14,907 nucleotides of DNA, from the NCBI GenBank assembly GCA_023415545.1, contig JAEZKJ010000083.1, forward strand, positions 1 through 14,907. Reading direction: 5' to 3'. Under the pieces are notes generated by a model that did not search any database, was not told the DNA's origin, and worked only from the letters and a program-made list of their open reading frames with translations. Origin of the DNA: Bacteroidota bacterium. Lineage in GTDB: Bacteria; Bacteroidota; Bacteroidia; Bacteroidales; Bacteroidaceae. The translations under genes were made by a program, and so were the position numbers. Of the stretch, positions 1 through 8,241 are shown in pieces (position 1 is the first letter of the stretch; every line of letters begins with the position of its first letter).

Positions 1-1092
1 GATGAAATTTGTCAGTCAGTAGAGTCTATTATTCCTAACGTTAAATACATACGTGTAGGTAGTGAGCTTTCGTGTGATGCACGGTTTCGTAACTCTTTAA
101 TAGAGAATAAATTGAGTGAATGTAACAATAGAGCTGATGTGCAAAGAGTTGTTTCGGATTGTCGTGTTTTTATTGGTACAGTTGCAAGTTTATCAGCAAA
201 ACCAGAACTTTTTAAACTGAAACGTTTCGATATTTCAATTATCGATGAGGCTACACAGGTTCTAGAACCACAATTATTAGGTATATTATCGACGAAATTT
301 GTAGATGGACGTGATGCTATAGTTAAATTTATATTAATAGGTGATTATAAACAGTTACCAGCTGTAGTGCTACAAAACGATGATGACGCCTTTGTTTACG
401 ATAACGACTTAAGAAATATAGGATTTGATTCAATAAAAAAGTCATTGTTCGAACGACTTTATACAAAGTTTTTAAAAGAGGATTACTCATATTGCATTGA
501 TATGCTTTGCCGACAGGGTAGAATGCATCCCTTAGTTGAAGAGTTCCCTAATGAAAAGTTTTATGAAGGTAAGCTTGTACCTGTAGGTTTACCTCATCAG
601 ATTGAAGAGGTAGAAAATGCTATGAACTTTATTCCTTCAGTGCGTGACACAGACTCTATTTCGGGTAAAAGTAATAGATATGAAGCTAAAATTGTTGCTG
701 GTATTGTAAAACAGATATTTGAAGAATTAGGTGAGAAGTTTAATCCAACTTTATCAATAGGTGTCATTACTCCTTACAGGAGTCAGATAGCAATGATAAA
801 AAAAGAGATTCGTGAGTTGGGTATATCTGAACTTGAAGATGTTTCGGTTGATACAGTAGAGAGATATCAAGGTAGTCAGCGTGACGTTATTATCTATTCA
901 TTCTCCGTTAACTATCTTTATCAACTTAAAATGCTTCCCAACACTATTGAGGATAATGGGAAGCTTATTGATAGGAAACTTAATGTTGTTTTAACACGAG
1001 CTAGAAGAAAAATCTTTATTACGGGCGTTAAAGAGATAATATGCAAAAATGATATATATAGAAATCTAATAGAGTATATTGAAGGATTATAA
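1..1092 (+). CDS. Superfamily-1 DNA/RNA helicase (Dna2/Upf1-like), 5'-truncated by window edge
   Basis: The frame is open from base 1, so this is the C-terminal ~363 residues of a larger protein; the TTG at 112 is not a convincing start. Visible SF1 motifs, in order: motif II as IIDEATQ (about 238-258), motif III as LIGDYKQLP (about 334-360), a Q-G-x-x-R-D-V-I motif V block (about 865-895), and motif VI as NVVLTRARRK (about 982-1011). These fit the AAA_11/AAA_12 (Upf1/Dna2/Nam7-type) helicase core. Walker A (motif I) and any N-terminal domain lie outside the window. The family unwinds nucleic acid using ATP; the substrate and cellular role cannot be told from here. The gene ends with IEGL and TAA. 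Downstream it converges with the transporter gene. Family assignment is firm; specific function is unknown. Confidence 0.9.
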   Translation, partial: DEICQSVESIIPNVKYIRVGSELSCDARFRNSLIENKLSECNNRADVQRVVSDCRVFIGTVASLSAKPELFKLKRFDISIIDEATQVLEPQLLGILSTKFVDGRDAIVKFILIGDYKQLPAVVLQNDDDAFVYDNDLRNIGFDSIKKSLFERLYTKFLKEDYSYCIDMLCRQGRMHPLVEEFPNEKFYEGKLVPVGLPHQIEEVENAMNFIPSVRDTDSISGKSNRYEAKIVAGIVKQIFEELGEKFNPTLSIGVITPYRSQIAMIKKEIRELGISELEDVSVDTVERYQGSQRDVIIYSFSVNYLYQLKMLPNTIEDNGKLIDRKLNVVLTRARRKIFITGVKEIICKNDIYRNLIEYIEGL

Positions 1093-1207
1093 TATCATAA
1101 TTATTAAGAAGAGTATGATCTAAAAGTGAGATGAAGCAATAAGGCTAAAGATATTAACTTTATAAGTTCAACATTGCCATGTTTTTAGTAATCGCTTGAT
1201 ATAACAA

Positions 1208-1243
1208 AACCCAAAAAGTCAGATTTGTATAACTTTTTGGGTT
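1208..1243. terminator. Perfect 12-bp hairpin between convergent genes, probable terminator
   Basis: AACCCAAAAAGT (1208-1219) pairs perfectly with ACTTTTTGGGTT (1232-1243) around a 12-nt loop. On the minus strand the stem is followed by a T-rich TTTTGTTAT, so it best fits the end of the transporter transcript (stop at 1370). On the plus strand the trailing sequence is less T-rich, though the stem itself contains a T5 run. It may serve both convergent genes. The rest of the 277-bp gap (1093-1369) holds only weaker A/T hairpins, for example 1320-1352, and no ORF I would support. Confidence 0.6.
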
Positions 1244-1369
1244 CATGTTTAAGTTCGTTCTAACAGAAATAATCGTTTTTAAATTTTGCTTTATAAACAA
1301 GCTCTTTTTTATCTTGTTTCCTTAATTATTCCTGTTTTAAATAATTATAAGGAGTTACTGATAAGCAAT

Positions 1370-2884
1370 TTATTCAAGAACAATAGGTTTATATTTAGGA
1401 ACTAGTATTTTCATTATTACCCATCCAATTAGGTATGAAACAGCACATACACAGAAGATAATGAAATATCCGGCAGGTTTTCCATAGAATCCCATAAACT
1501 CCATTTGAGGATGTAGGAATGTAGCTCCTTGAGCTAATAACTCTTTAGTCATCTCTACCTCTTTACCATCTACTAAAGTTGTTCCTGCAGCATACACAAA
1601 TAGGTTACCCGCAACAAATTGCATAATCATAGAACCAATTCCACCAGCCATACCACCAATACCTGTCACTGTCGCAATAGCCGATTTAGGGAACATATCA
1701 CCTACAGTAGAGAATATATTTGCACTCCATGATTGGTGTGCAGCACAACCTAGACCTATCATGATAATAGGTAACCAAGGTGACACGGTACCTAGAGGTT
1801 GAGCCAAAAGAACTAGAAGAGGAATAAATGCAAATATTAACATTGCACGCATACGTGCTGCGTATGGATTAAGTCCTGTTCTGTTTATAATTATAGTAGG
1901 TAGTTTTCCTCCATAAATTGATAGCATAGTAATTGCGTAAAGAGTAAAGATGAGCGCTATACCTAAACCTTCGGAAGTTTTGATGTTAAACTGAGTGCTA
2001 AGATATGAAGGAGTCCAGAATAAAAAGAACCACCAAACTCCGTCAGTAGTAAACTTACCGATTGCAAAAGCCCAAGTTTGTTTATATGAAAACGCTTTCC
2101 ATAATCCAATTTTTTTCTCTTTCTTATCACTGTTATTATCAACAAGATAATCATCTTTATCTTGCTCAATGTATTCTAGCTCCGCTTTGTTTACATATTT
2201 ACTATCTCGTGGAGAAGAGTACATAAATACCCAAAGTCCCATCCATATAAATCCTAATACACCAATAACGATAAAAGCCATTTCCCATCCAAGAACTTTA
2301 GCAAGATAAGGGATAGTAAGTGGAGCAATTAAGGCACCTATTGATGCTCCTGCATTGAATATAGAAGTAGAATATGCTCTATCTTTTTTAGGGAAATATT
2401 CGGCTGTCACTTTAATAGCTGCAGGGAAGTTACCGGCTTCACCCAAAGCTAATATACATCGAGCAGCTAGAAAAGCATACATACTAATGGTAGCTATAGT
2501 TACAACTATATCACCTGTAGCACCAATAAGCGCTGCTTTACTTCCTAAACCTGTCCAATATTCAGTGAATATTCCACACATAGCGTGCATACATGCTCCA
2601 GCACTCCAAACTCCGATAGCCCAAAGATAGCCTTTCTTTGTTCCCATCCAGTCAATAAATTTACCTGCAAATAGCATGCAGATAGCATAAACTATAGAGA
2701 AAACGGATGTAATAGTTCCATAATGACTCTCATTCCAATGAAACTCTGGTTTAATAAATTCGTCCCATGTTAAAGATAGAACTTGTCGATCAAGGTAATT
2801 AACTGTAGTGGCGAAAAAAAGCATGGCACAGATATACCATCTGAAATTTGTCATTTTGTCGTTCCCATTTTGGAGTGCTCCCAT
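1370..2884 (-). CDS. MFS transporter, hexuronate (ExuT/ACS family)-like
   Basis: This 504-residue, strongly hydrophobic protein belongs to the major facilitator superfamily. Near the N-terminus it has FFATTVNYLDRQVLSL, the helix-1 signature of anion:cation symporters. Further on are LGEAGNFPAAIKVTAEYFP and GKFTTDGVWWFFLFW, both typical of ExuT-type hexuronate and related sugar-acid permeases. A charged cytoplasmic loop (about residues 225-262, rich in D, E, K) separates the two six-helix halves. At 504 residues it is longer than the roughly 430 of classical ExuT; extra length is seen around residues 108-130 and 435-470. The assigned start is ATG at 2884; Met11 (2854) directly precedes the conserved region and is a credible alternative. 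Neither has a Shine-Dalgarno. No uronate catabolic gene is adjacent, so galacturonate/glucuronate uptake is an inference from family resemblance. Confidence 0.85.
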   Translation of the reverse strand: MGALQNGNDKMTNFRWYICAMLFFATTVNYLDRQVLSLTWDEFIKPEFHWNESHYGTITSVFSIVYAICMLFAGKFIDWMGTKKGYLWAIGVWSAGACMHAMCGIFTEYWTGLGSKAALIGATGDIVVTIATISMYAFLAARCILALGEAGNFPAAIKVTAEYFPKKDRAYSTSIFNAGASIGALIAPLTIPYLAKVLGWEMAFIVIGVLGFIWMGLWVFMYSSPRDSKYVNKAELEYIEQDKDDYLVDNNSDKKEKKIGLWKAFSYKQTWAFAIGKFTTDGVWWFFLFWTPSYLSTQFNIKTSEGLGIALIFTLYAITMLSIYGGKLPTIIINRTGLNPYAARMRAMLIFAFIPLLVLLAQPLGTVSPWLPIIMIGLGCAAHQSWSANIFSTVGDMFPKSAIATVTGIGGMAGGIGSMIMQFVAGNLFVYAAGTTLVDGKEVEMTKELLAQGATFLHPQMEFMGFYGKPAGYFIIFCVCAVSYLIGWVIMKILVPKYKPIVLE

Positions 2885-2916
2885 CGTAGTAGATTTTTAT
2901 ATTAATAAAACACCTT

Positions 2917-2941
2917 CCTTTTTATTATGAAATAAAAAAGG
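2917..2941 (-). promoter_or_regulatory. A/T-rich hairpin in the MFS 5' leader
   Basis: CCTTTTTATT (2917-2926) pairs with AATAAAAAAGG (2931-2941) with a single bulged A and a 4-nt loop. It lies between the predicted transcription start (about 2990) and the ATG at 2884. It could influence leader stability or translation, but such A/T stems arise readily by chance in this composition. Confidence 0.25.
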
Positions 2942-2996
2942 TAGGTTTATAATTTAATTCAAGTGAGCTCAAAAATAGGTGTAAATATTTATAATT

Positions 2997-3004
2997 CAAA
3001 GGTA
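2997..3004 (-). promoter_or_regulatory. Bacteroidota -7 promoter element for MFS gene
   Basis: The minus strand reads TACCTTTG here, an exact match to the Bacteroidota -7 consensus TAnnTTTG. No good TTTG -33 element lies 19-21 bp upstream; only a T-rich tract is present. Transcription would start near 2990 and leave a leader of about 105 nt before the ATG at 2884, which is unusually long compared with the ~20-nt leaders predicted for the two divergent genes in this window. Confidence 0.5.
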
Positions 3005-3086
3005 TTTATTGAATTTCGATAAAAAAAGAATCGTTTTGTTGGTTTGTTGTTATCGTACACGGTTTCAAATAACTAAGACAATAAAA

Positions 3087-3178
3087 TAAAAAGGGTTTCA
3101 ATTTATATTTGAAAAGCCTCCCAAAAGTTGGATGAAAAAAATGAGGCGCATTTCAATTTGGTATTGAAACCCTTTTTA
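3087..3178 (-). terminator. 92-bp nested inverted repeat; probable terminator of the phosphate transporter gene
   Basis: Outer arms 3087-3102 and 3163-3178 are perfectly complementary over 16 bp (core AAAAAGGGTTTCAAT). Inside, TTGAAA (3109-3114) pairs with TTTCAA (3151-3156) and GCCTC (3116-3120) with GAGGC (3143-3147), making one long interrupted stem. On the minus strand it begins 26 nt past the phosphate transporter stop codon and its 3' arm ends in TTTTT followed by ATTTTATTG, as expected of an intrinsic terminator. The same segments can instead fold into two local hairpins (3096-3114 and 3151-3169), so alternative structures are possible. It is larger than a normal terminator. Confidence 0.6.
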
Positions 3179-3204
3179 ATAGTAAATGTTTATATAATTA
3201 TTCT

Positions 3205-5475
3205 TTAAACACTCTCTTTAAATGAAGGATGCTCGCTTTGGAACATTTTTGCAGCTCTGAGCAGATGTCTCCATATGCTAACAAACTCCTGTGATTCTTG
3301 AAGTATGTTTAGATAAACAAGGGAAGTTTTTAAGTTTACATCTTCCTCATGTATCCTATTCATCTTCGCTTTGCGATATTTTGAAATTTTATTCTTTAAA
3401 TCATCCCCCCTTTTTAATATATCATCCGATTTCTCAAAGGTTCCATTTGCAATAACCTCTTTTGCTTCCCTCATTAAATTAGTTAATTCATCTCTTATAG
3501 GGAGTAACTCATTTATTGCCCTTTGGGAAAGTGGACTAAAATTATTATCAACATGTTCCTTACATGGTTCACATATTCTTTTTAAACAATATAACAGCTG
3601 TTGGCAACTATTAGAACCGAGATGGAACCAAGTATTTTTCTCTAATGCAATGTAATTATCAATATGTTTTAATGCTAAGATTTCTTTTCTTCTTATGTTT
3701 TTCAACAACTCCTTTTCACTCTGGATACGATTTAAAGCTCTTTTTAAACTTTTTACCTCTTCTTTAATAAATCCATCTGTGATAGTTATATAGTTATTGA
3801 TAGCAAAATCCATCTCTGATATATAATTGTTTATAACATACTTTTTAAGAAGTATCCAGCGTGCCTGTTTATCATCAGTTTGCAAAATTTGTGTTGAAAA
3901 ATCTTCTTTATTCTTTTCTTCCTTTTTCTTATTGTTGTATCTGATGTGGCTCTTAACAAGAATAAAAATAGCTATAGCAATCATGATATACATAACCGGT
4001 AAACCTCCCCAAAACATCAGTAATGTAACTAATCCACATATAGTGAATGCTGCTCCTGCGGTAACAAACCATCCACCAATAACCGAAATAACTCCAGTTA
4101 TACGGAATACTGCACTATCACGTCCCCATGCTCGGTCGGCAAGAGATGTACCCATAGCTACCATGAAAGTTACATAAGTAGTGGATAGTGGAAGTTTTAA
4201 TGAGGTACCAATAGCTATAAGAAGACCTGCAAGTACAAGGTTTACAGAAGCACGTACCAGATCAAAAGCAGCACCTTTTTCCATGATCATTGTATCTTTT
4301 GAAAAACGACTATTAATCCAATGTTTGGTTGAGTGAGGGATGTAACGTGAAATATTTGAAGAAATATTTAATGTAGTACGGACAATACTTCTTGCTATTG
4401 CCGAAGAACCGAACATTTCATCACCTTCGTCCTGTCTTGATAAATCCACTGATGTTTTAATAACATTATGAGCTTTTTTAGATGTCATTAATGAGAAAAC
4501 CATGATTGCTCCAGCTACAAAAAGGAATATAAATGGAGTTGTTGCAGGACCATTTAGTGATGTCATCAAGAAGTTATTAGGATCGCCACTTCCATTCTGA
4601 ATATAGTCACTATATGAAGATAAACCGGCTAAAGGTACACCAATGAAGTTAACAAGGTCATTTCCGGCAAAGGCCATTGCTAAAGCAAAAGTACCAAACA
4701 GTACAACAATCTTGAAAACATTTACTTTTAGCATGTGTAAAATTTGCATCACTATTGTGAAGAATACAAAGAATACTGTTACAAGTAAAAGTGTGTTTTC
4801 ATTAACCCATTGTTTATTGGCTGCTGTCATGAATGATGAGTCTTTCACTCCTTTAATCAGCATGAAATATATAATCGAGGTTATAGCTATACCACCAAAG
4901 ATACCGATTGAATATTTAAGTTTTTTCTTATAATTGAAAGTAAATATTATACGTGATATGTATTGTACTAATACTCCAAAGAACAATGCTATAGCTACAG
5001 AGAGGAAAATGGCAATAATTACAGAAAGAGCTTTTTCGGTATTAAGCAAGTCATCAAAACCCAATACACCGGTTGAATCACCGGCAAGTTTAATTAAGGC
5101 AAGAACAAATGTACCACCAAGAAGTTCAAATACCATTGAAACTGTAGTTGATGTTGGCATGCCGAGGTTGTTGAATATATCAAGCAAAACCACATCGGTT
5201 ACCATCACCGCAAGGAAAATAGTTATTAACTCCTGAAAATGATAACTTTCGGGCCTAAATATACCATGTCTAGCTATATCCATCATACCATTGCTCATAG
5301 TAGCTCCCAAGAAAATACCTACCGCTGCCACCAACATAATCATTTTAAAAGAGGCTGCTTTAGCACCAATTGCCGAGTTTAAAAAATTTACAGCATCATT
5401 ACTTACTCCTACCATCAAGTCGAAAATGGCAAGAACGAATAGGAAAATAATAATTCCTAAAAACATTGTACTCAT
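3205..5475 (-). CDS. PiT/Pho4-family inorganic phosphate transporter with C-terminal cytoplasmic helical domain
   Basis: This 756-residue protein has the two inverted PiT repeats: SNDAVNF (residues 25-31) with PTSTT (107-111) in the first, and GNDLVNF (271-277) with PLSTT (429-433) in the second. These Asn-Asp and Ser-Thr motifs are the phosphate- and cation-binding signatures of Pho4/PiT transporters. Hydrophobic helices run to about residue 508. A positively charged stretch (about 508-520) then leads into roughly 235 soluble, charged, mainly helical residues (about 520-756), resembling the PhoU-like extensions of long Bacteroidota PiT proteins. Four cysteines sit at 624, 630, 635 and 638. 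The family imports phosphate at the inner membrane using a cation gradient. The start is ATG at 5475; Met4 is an alternative. It is divergent from purH and has its own promoter. Confidence 0.92.
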   Translation of the reverse strand: MSTMFLGIIIFLFVLAIFDLMVGVSNDAVNFLNSAIGAKAASFKMIMLVAAVGIFLGATMSNGMMDIARHGIFRPESYHFQELITIFLAVMVTDVVLLDIFNNLGMPTSTTVSMVFELLGGTFVLALIKLAGDSTGVLGFDDLLNTEKALSVIIAIFLSVAIALFFGVLVQYISRIIFTFNYKKKLKYSIGIFGGIAITSIIYFMLIKGVKDSSFMTAANKQWVNENTLLLVTVFFVFFTIVMQILHMLKVNVFKIVVLFGTFALAMAFAGNDLVNFIGVPLAGLSSYSDYIQNGSGDPNNFLMTSLNGPATTPFIFLFVAGAIMVFSLMTSKKAHNVIKTSVDLSRQDEGDEMFGSSAIARSIVRTTLNISSNISRYIPHSTKHWINSRFSKDTMIMEKGAAFDLVRASVNLVLAGLLIAIGTSLKLPLSTTYVTFMVAMGTSLADRAWGRDSAVFRITGVISVIGGWFVTAGAAFTICGLVTLLMFWGGLPVMYIMIAIAIFILVKSHIRYNNKKKEEKNKEDFSTQILQTDDKQARWILLKKYVINNYISEMDFAINNYITITDGFIKEEVKSLKRALNRIQSEKELLKNIRRKEILALKHIDNYIALEKNTWFHLGSNSCQQLLYCLKRICEPCKEHVDNNFSPLSQRAINELLPIRDELTNLMREAKEVIANGTFEKSDDILKRGDDLKNKISKYRKAKMNRIHEEDVNLKTSLVYLNILQESQEFVSIWRHLLRAAKMFQSEHPSFKESV

Positions 5476-5504
5476 AAAAAATCTATTCTTTCTATTTTGC
5501 TGTA

Positions 5505-5512
5505 CAAAGCTA
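5505..5512 (-). promoter_or_regulatory. Bacteroidota -7 promoter element for phosphate transporter gene
   Basis: The minus strand reads TAGCTTTG, matching TAnnTTTG exactly, 29 bp upstream of the ATG at 5475. This predicts a leader of about 20 nt. No clear TTTG -33 element is visible at the expected distance. Confidence 0.55.
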
Positions 5513-5635
5513 TTTTAGGGATATTATATTAAAATGACATAGTTATTACAAAACTGTTACAAAATAGTTGAATATAAATATTATATATCGATTAATATTT
5601 CATCTTTTTCTTTAGAAATTATAGAGTGTTTTTAA

Positions 5636-5643
5636 TACCTTTG
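5636..5643 (+). promoter_or_regulatory. Bacteroidota -7 promoter element for the purH-mre operon
   Basis: TACCTTTG matches TAnnTTTG exactly and ends 26 bp before the purH ATG at 5670, giving a predicted leader of about 20 nt. A T-rich CTTTAG around 5610-5615 may stand in for the -33 box. The leader is too short for a purine riboswitch. It is the only promoter I can place for the six-gene operon. Confidence 0.6.
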
Positions 5644-5669
5644 TATTCCAAATACATAATAAAAAGAAT

Positions 5670-7193
5670 ATGTCAGAGGCAAAGAGAATTAAGACCGCAC
5701 TAATTTCGGTTTATCACAAAGAAGGTTTGGACGAAATCATAACAAAACTTCATGAAGAAGGAGTAGAATTCCTTTCAACAGGTGGAACAAGACAGTTTAT
5801 AGAATCTTTGGGCTTCCCTTGTAAAGCAGTGGAAGATTTGACAAACTACCCTTCTATATTGGGAGGACGAGTAAAAACTTTACATCCTAAGGTATTTGGT
5901 GGAATATTATGTCGTCGTGCTTTAGAACAAGATCTTCAGCAGATCGAGAAATATGATATTCCAGAGATAGACTTAGTAATAGTCGATCTATATCCTTTCG
6001 AAGCTACAGTTGCATCTGGAGCTGATGAACAAGCTATTATTGAGAAAATTGATATTGGTGGAATCTCTTTGATTAGAGCTGCAGCTAAAAATTATAATGA
6101 TGTAGTTATAATAGCTAGCCAAGCACAATACAAACCTTTTAGAGATATGCTTTTAGAACATGGAGCAGTAACATCTCTTGAGGAAAGACGTTGGTTTGCT
6201 AAAGAGGCATTTGCTGTCTCTTCACACTATGACTCAGCAATATTTAACCATTTTGATGGTGGCGAAGGTTCTGCTTTCCGTTGCTCTTTCGACGATCAAA
6301 AGCAACTTCGTTATGGTGAAAACCCTCATCAAAAGGGAGTTTTCTATGGTGATTTGAATAAAATGTTTGATCAAATCCATGGAAAAGAGATCTCTTACAA
6401 TAACCTCCTTGATATTAATGCTGCAGTTGACCTTATAGATGAATTCGATGAAATAACATTTGCTATTTTAAAACATAACAATGCATGTGGATTGGCTTCA
6501 AGACCAACATTGCTTGATGCTTGGAAAGATGCTTTAGCAGGTGATCCTGTTTCTGCTTTTGGTGGCGTTCTTGTTACTAATGCTGCAATAGATAAAGAAA
6601 CAGCTGAGGAGATTAATAAACTTTTCTTTGAAGTTATTATTGCTCCAGATTACGATGTTGATGCGCTTCAAATCCTTGGACAGAAGAAAAATCGTATAAT
6701 TCTTGTTCGTAAGGAGGCTAAATTGCCAAAAACACAATTCCGCTCTTTACTTAATGGTGTTCTTGTGCAAGAGAAAGACCTTGATGTAGAGACTGAAGCT
6801 GATTTGAAAGTGGTAACTGATAAAACTCCAACAAGTAGCGAGGTTGCTGATATGCTATTTGCAAACAAGATTGTAAAAAATAGTAAAAGTAACGCTATCG
6901 TTCTTGCTAAAAATAAGCAACTTTTAGCTAGTGGCGTTGGGCAAACTTCAAGAGTAGATGCATTGAAACAGGCAATAGAGAAAGCTAAGTCATTCGACTT
7001 TGAATTAAAAGGTGCTGTAATGGCTAGTGATGCTTTCTTCCCATTCCCTGACTGCGTTGAAATAGCTGATAAAGAGGGTATAAAGGCTGTTATTCAGCCA
7101 GGTGGTTCTGTTAAGGATGATCTTACCTTCGAATATTGCAATAAGAACGGGGTAGCTATGGTAACTACCGGTATCCGTCATTTCAAACATTAA
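5670..7193 (+). CDS. purH: Bifunctional AICAR formyltransferase / IMP cyclohydrolase PurH
   Basis: PurH carries out the last two steps of de novo purine synthesis in the cytoplasm: formylation of AICAR with 10-formyl-tetrahydrofolate, then ring closure to IMP. The N-terminal cyclohydrolase domain (about 1-195) shows STGGT (36-40), GGRVKTLHPK (65-74), YPF (108-110) and RAAAKN (136-141). The C-terminal transformylase domain shows LRYGENPHQ (213-221), the catalytic Lys268-His269 in LKHNNACG, and SAFGGV (295-300). Length is 507 residues, close to the family norm (E. coli about 529). The start is ATG at 5670 after AAAAAGAAT, with no Shine-Dalgarno. It is the first gene of the operon, ends in tandem TAA codons, and is followed after 14 bp by mreB. 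Confidence 0.98.
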   Translation: MSEAKRIKTALISVYHKEGLDEIITKLHEEGVEFLSTGGTRQFIESLGFPCKAVEDLTNYPSILGGRVKTLHPKVFGGILCRRALEQDLQQIEKYDIPEIDLVIVDLYPFEATVASGADEQAIIEKIDIGGISLIRAAAKNYNDVVIIASQAQYKPFRDMLLEHGAVTSLEERRWFAKEAFAVSSHYDSAIFNHFDGGEGSAFRCSFDDQKQLRYGENPHQKGVFYGDLNKMFDQIHGKEISYNNLLDINAAVDLIDEFDEITFAILKHNNACGLASRPTLLDAWKDALAGDPVSAFGGVLVTNAAIDKETAEEINKLFFEVIIAPDYDVDALQILGQKKNRIILVRKEAKLPKTQFRSLLNGVLVQEKDLDVETEADLKVVTDKTPTSSEVADMLFANKIVKNSKSNAIVLAKNKQLLASGVGQTSRVDALKQAIEKAKSFDFELKGAVMASDAFFPFPDCVEIADKEGIKAVIQPGGSVKDDLTFEYCNKNGVAMVTTGIRHFKH

Positions 7194-7207
7194 TAAAGAA
7201 AAACAAA

Positions 7208-8230
7208 ATGGGATTATTCTCTTTTACACAAGAAATTGCAATGGATCTTGGCACTGCCAATACCATTATAACATCAAACGGAAAAATTGTTGTTGATGAG
7301 CCTTCTGTAGTTGCACTCGACCGTCGCACAGATAAGATGATTGCCGTAGGTGAAAGAGCAAAGATGATGTACGAAAAGGAAAACCCTAATATTCGTACTG
7401 TTCGTCCTCTTCGCGATGGAGTGATAGCCGACTTTAATGCTTGCGAGCAAATGATGCGTGGCCTTATCAAAAAAGTTAATATGGGACGTAGGTTTTTCTC
7501 TCCATCATTAAGAATGGTAATAGGAGTCCCATCGGGAAGTACAGAAGTTGAACTTCGTGCTGTTCGCGATAGTGCTGAACATGCCGGAGGTAGAGATGTA
7601 TATTTAATATTTGAACCTATGGCTGCTGCTATAGGTATTGGCATTGACGTTGAGGCCCCTGAAGGCAACATGATTGTCGATATAGGTGGTGGCTCGACTG
7701 AAATTGCTGTCATTTCCTTAGGAGGTATTGTTTCGAATAACTCTATACGTATTGCCGGTGATGATTTGACTGCTGACATTCAGGAATATATGAGTCGTCA
7801 GCATAATGTTAAGGTAAGTGAGCGTATGGCTGAAAGAATTAAGATTCAAGTTGGTGCTGCTCTTACTGACCTTGGTGATGATGCTCCTGAGGATTACATT
7901 GTACGTGGTCCTAATAGAATAACTGCTCTACCTATGGAGGTACCTGTTTGTTATCAAGAAATAGCGCATTGCCTAGATAAAAGTATTGCTAAGATTGAGA
8001 CTGCTATCCTTAGTGCTTTGGAACAGACTCCACCTGAACTATATGCAGATATTGTTTTAAATGGTATCTATCTTGCAGGTGGTGGTGCTCTTCTTAGAGG
8101 ACTAGACAAACGATTGACAGACAAAATTAACATACCTTTCCATATTGCTGAGGATCCATTACTTAGTGTAGCTAGAGGAACAGGTATTGCATTGAAGAAT
8201 GTGAATAGATTCTCTTTCCTTATGAGATGA
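7208..8230 (+). CDS. mreB: Rod shape-determining actin homologue MreB
   Basis: MreB polymerises with ATP into membrane-bound filaments that orient lateral wall synthesis. Its 340 residues have the full actin-fold set: phosphate-1 loop DLGTANT (13-19), catalytic-region Glu in FEPMAAAIG (136-144), phosphate-2 loop DIGGGSTE (158-165), and the adenosine motif LAGGGALLRGLD (289-300). The short hydrophobic N-terminus GLFSF (2-6) fits a membrane-binding segment. Length is normal for the family. The start ATG at 7208 follows purH by 14 bp with an A-rich leader. It is the first of five consecutive elongasome genes. Confidence 0.98.
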   Translation: MGLFSFTQEIAMDLGTANTIITSNGKIVVDEPSVVALDRRTDKMIAVGERAKMMYEKENPNIRTVRPLRDGVIADFNACEQMMRGLIKKVNMGRRFFSPSLRMVIGVPSGSTEVELRAVRDSAEHAGGRDVYLIFEPMAAAIGIGIDVEAPEGNMIVDIGGGSTEIAVISLGGIVSNNSIRIAGDDLTADIQEYMSRQHNVKVSERMAERIKIQVGAALTDLGDDAPEDYIVRGPNRITALPMEVPVCYQEIAHCLDKSIAKIETAILSALEQTPPELYADIVLNGIYLAGGGALLRGLDKRLTDKINIPFHIAEDPLLSVARGTGIALKNVNRFSFLMR

Positions 8231-8241
8231 TATTGATAATG

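Larger units (their letters stand above)
2885..3204. other. 320-bp intergenic region between two minus-strand genes
   Basis: This very A/T-rich gap separates the phosphate transporter gene from the MFS gene, both on the minus strand. It contains, in minus-strand order, a 92-bp nested inverted repeat close behind the phosphate transporter stop codon, a -7 promoter element for the MFS gene, and a small A/T hairpin in the presumed MFS leader. No ORF with coding character was seen on either strand. The remaining sequence (about 3010-3086) shows nothing I recognise. Confidence 0.7.

Noticed and set aside
3087..3178. Insertion-sequence remnant
   Set aside because: There is an inverted repeat but no transposase fragment and no evident target-site duplication; a terminator or structured RNA explains it better.
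4643..5518. Several plus-strand ORFs opposite the phosphate transporter gene
   Set aside because: They mirror the conserved transporter reading frame, have Thr/Lys/Ile-rich shadow composition and show no domains.
5476..5669. Purine riboswitch upstream of purH
   Set aside because: The predicted leader is only about 20 nt and the region shows no purine-riboswitch core; it is an A/T-rich divergent promoter region.
7183..7779. Minus-strand ORF of 198 residues opposite mreB
   Set aside because: mreB is unambiguous on the plus strand across the same bases; the antisense frame is Ser/Pro/Ile-rich with no recognisable domain.
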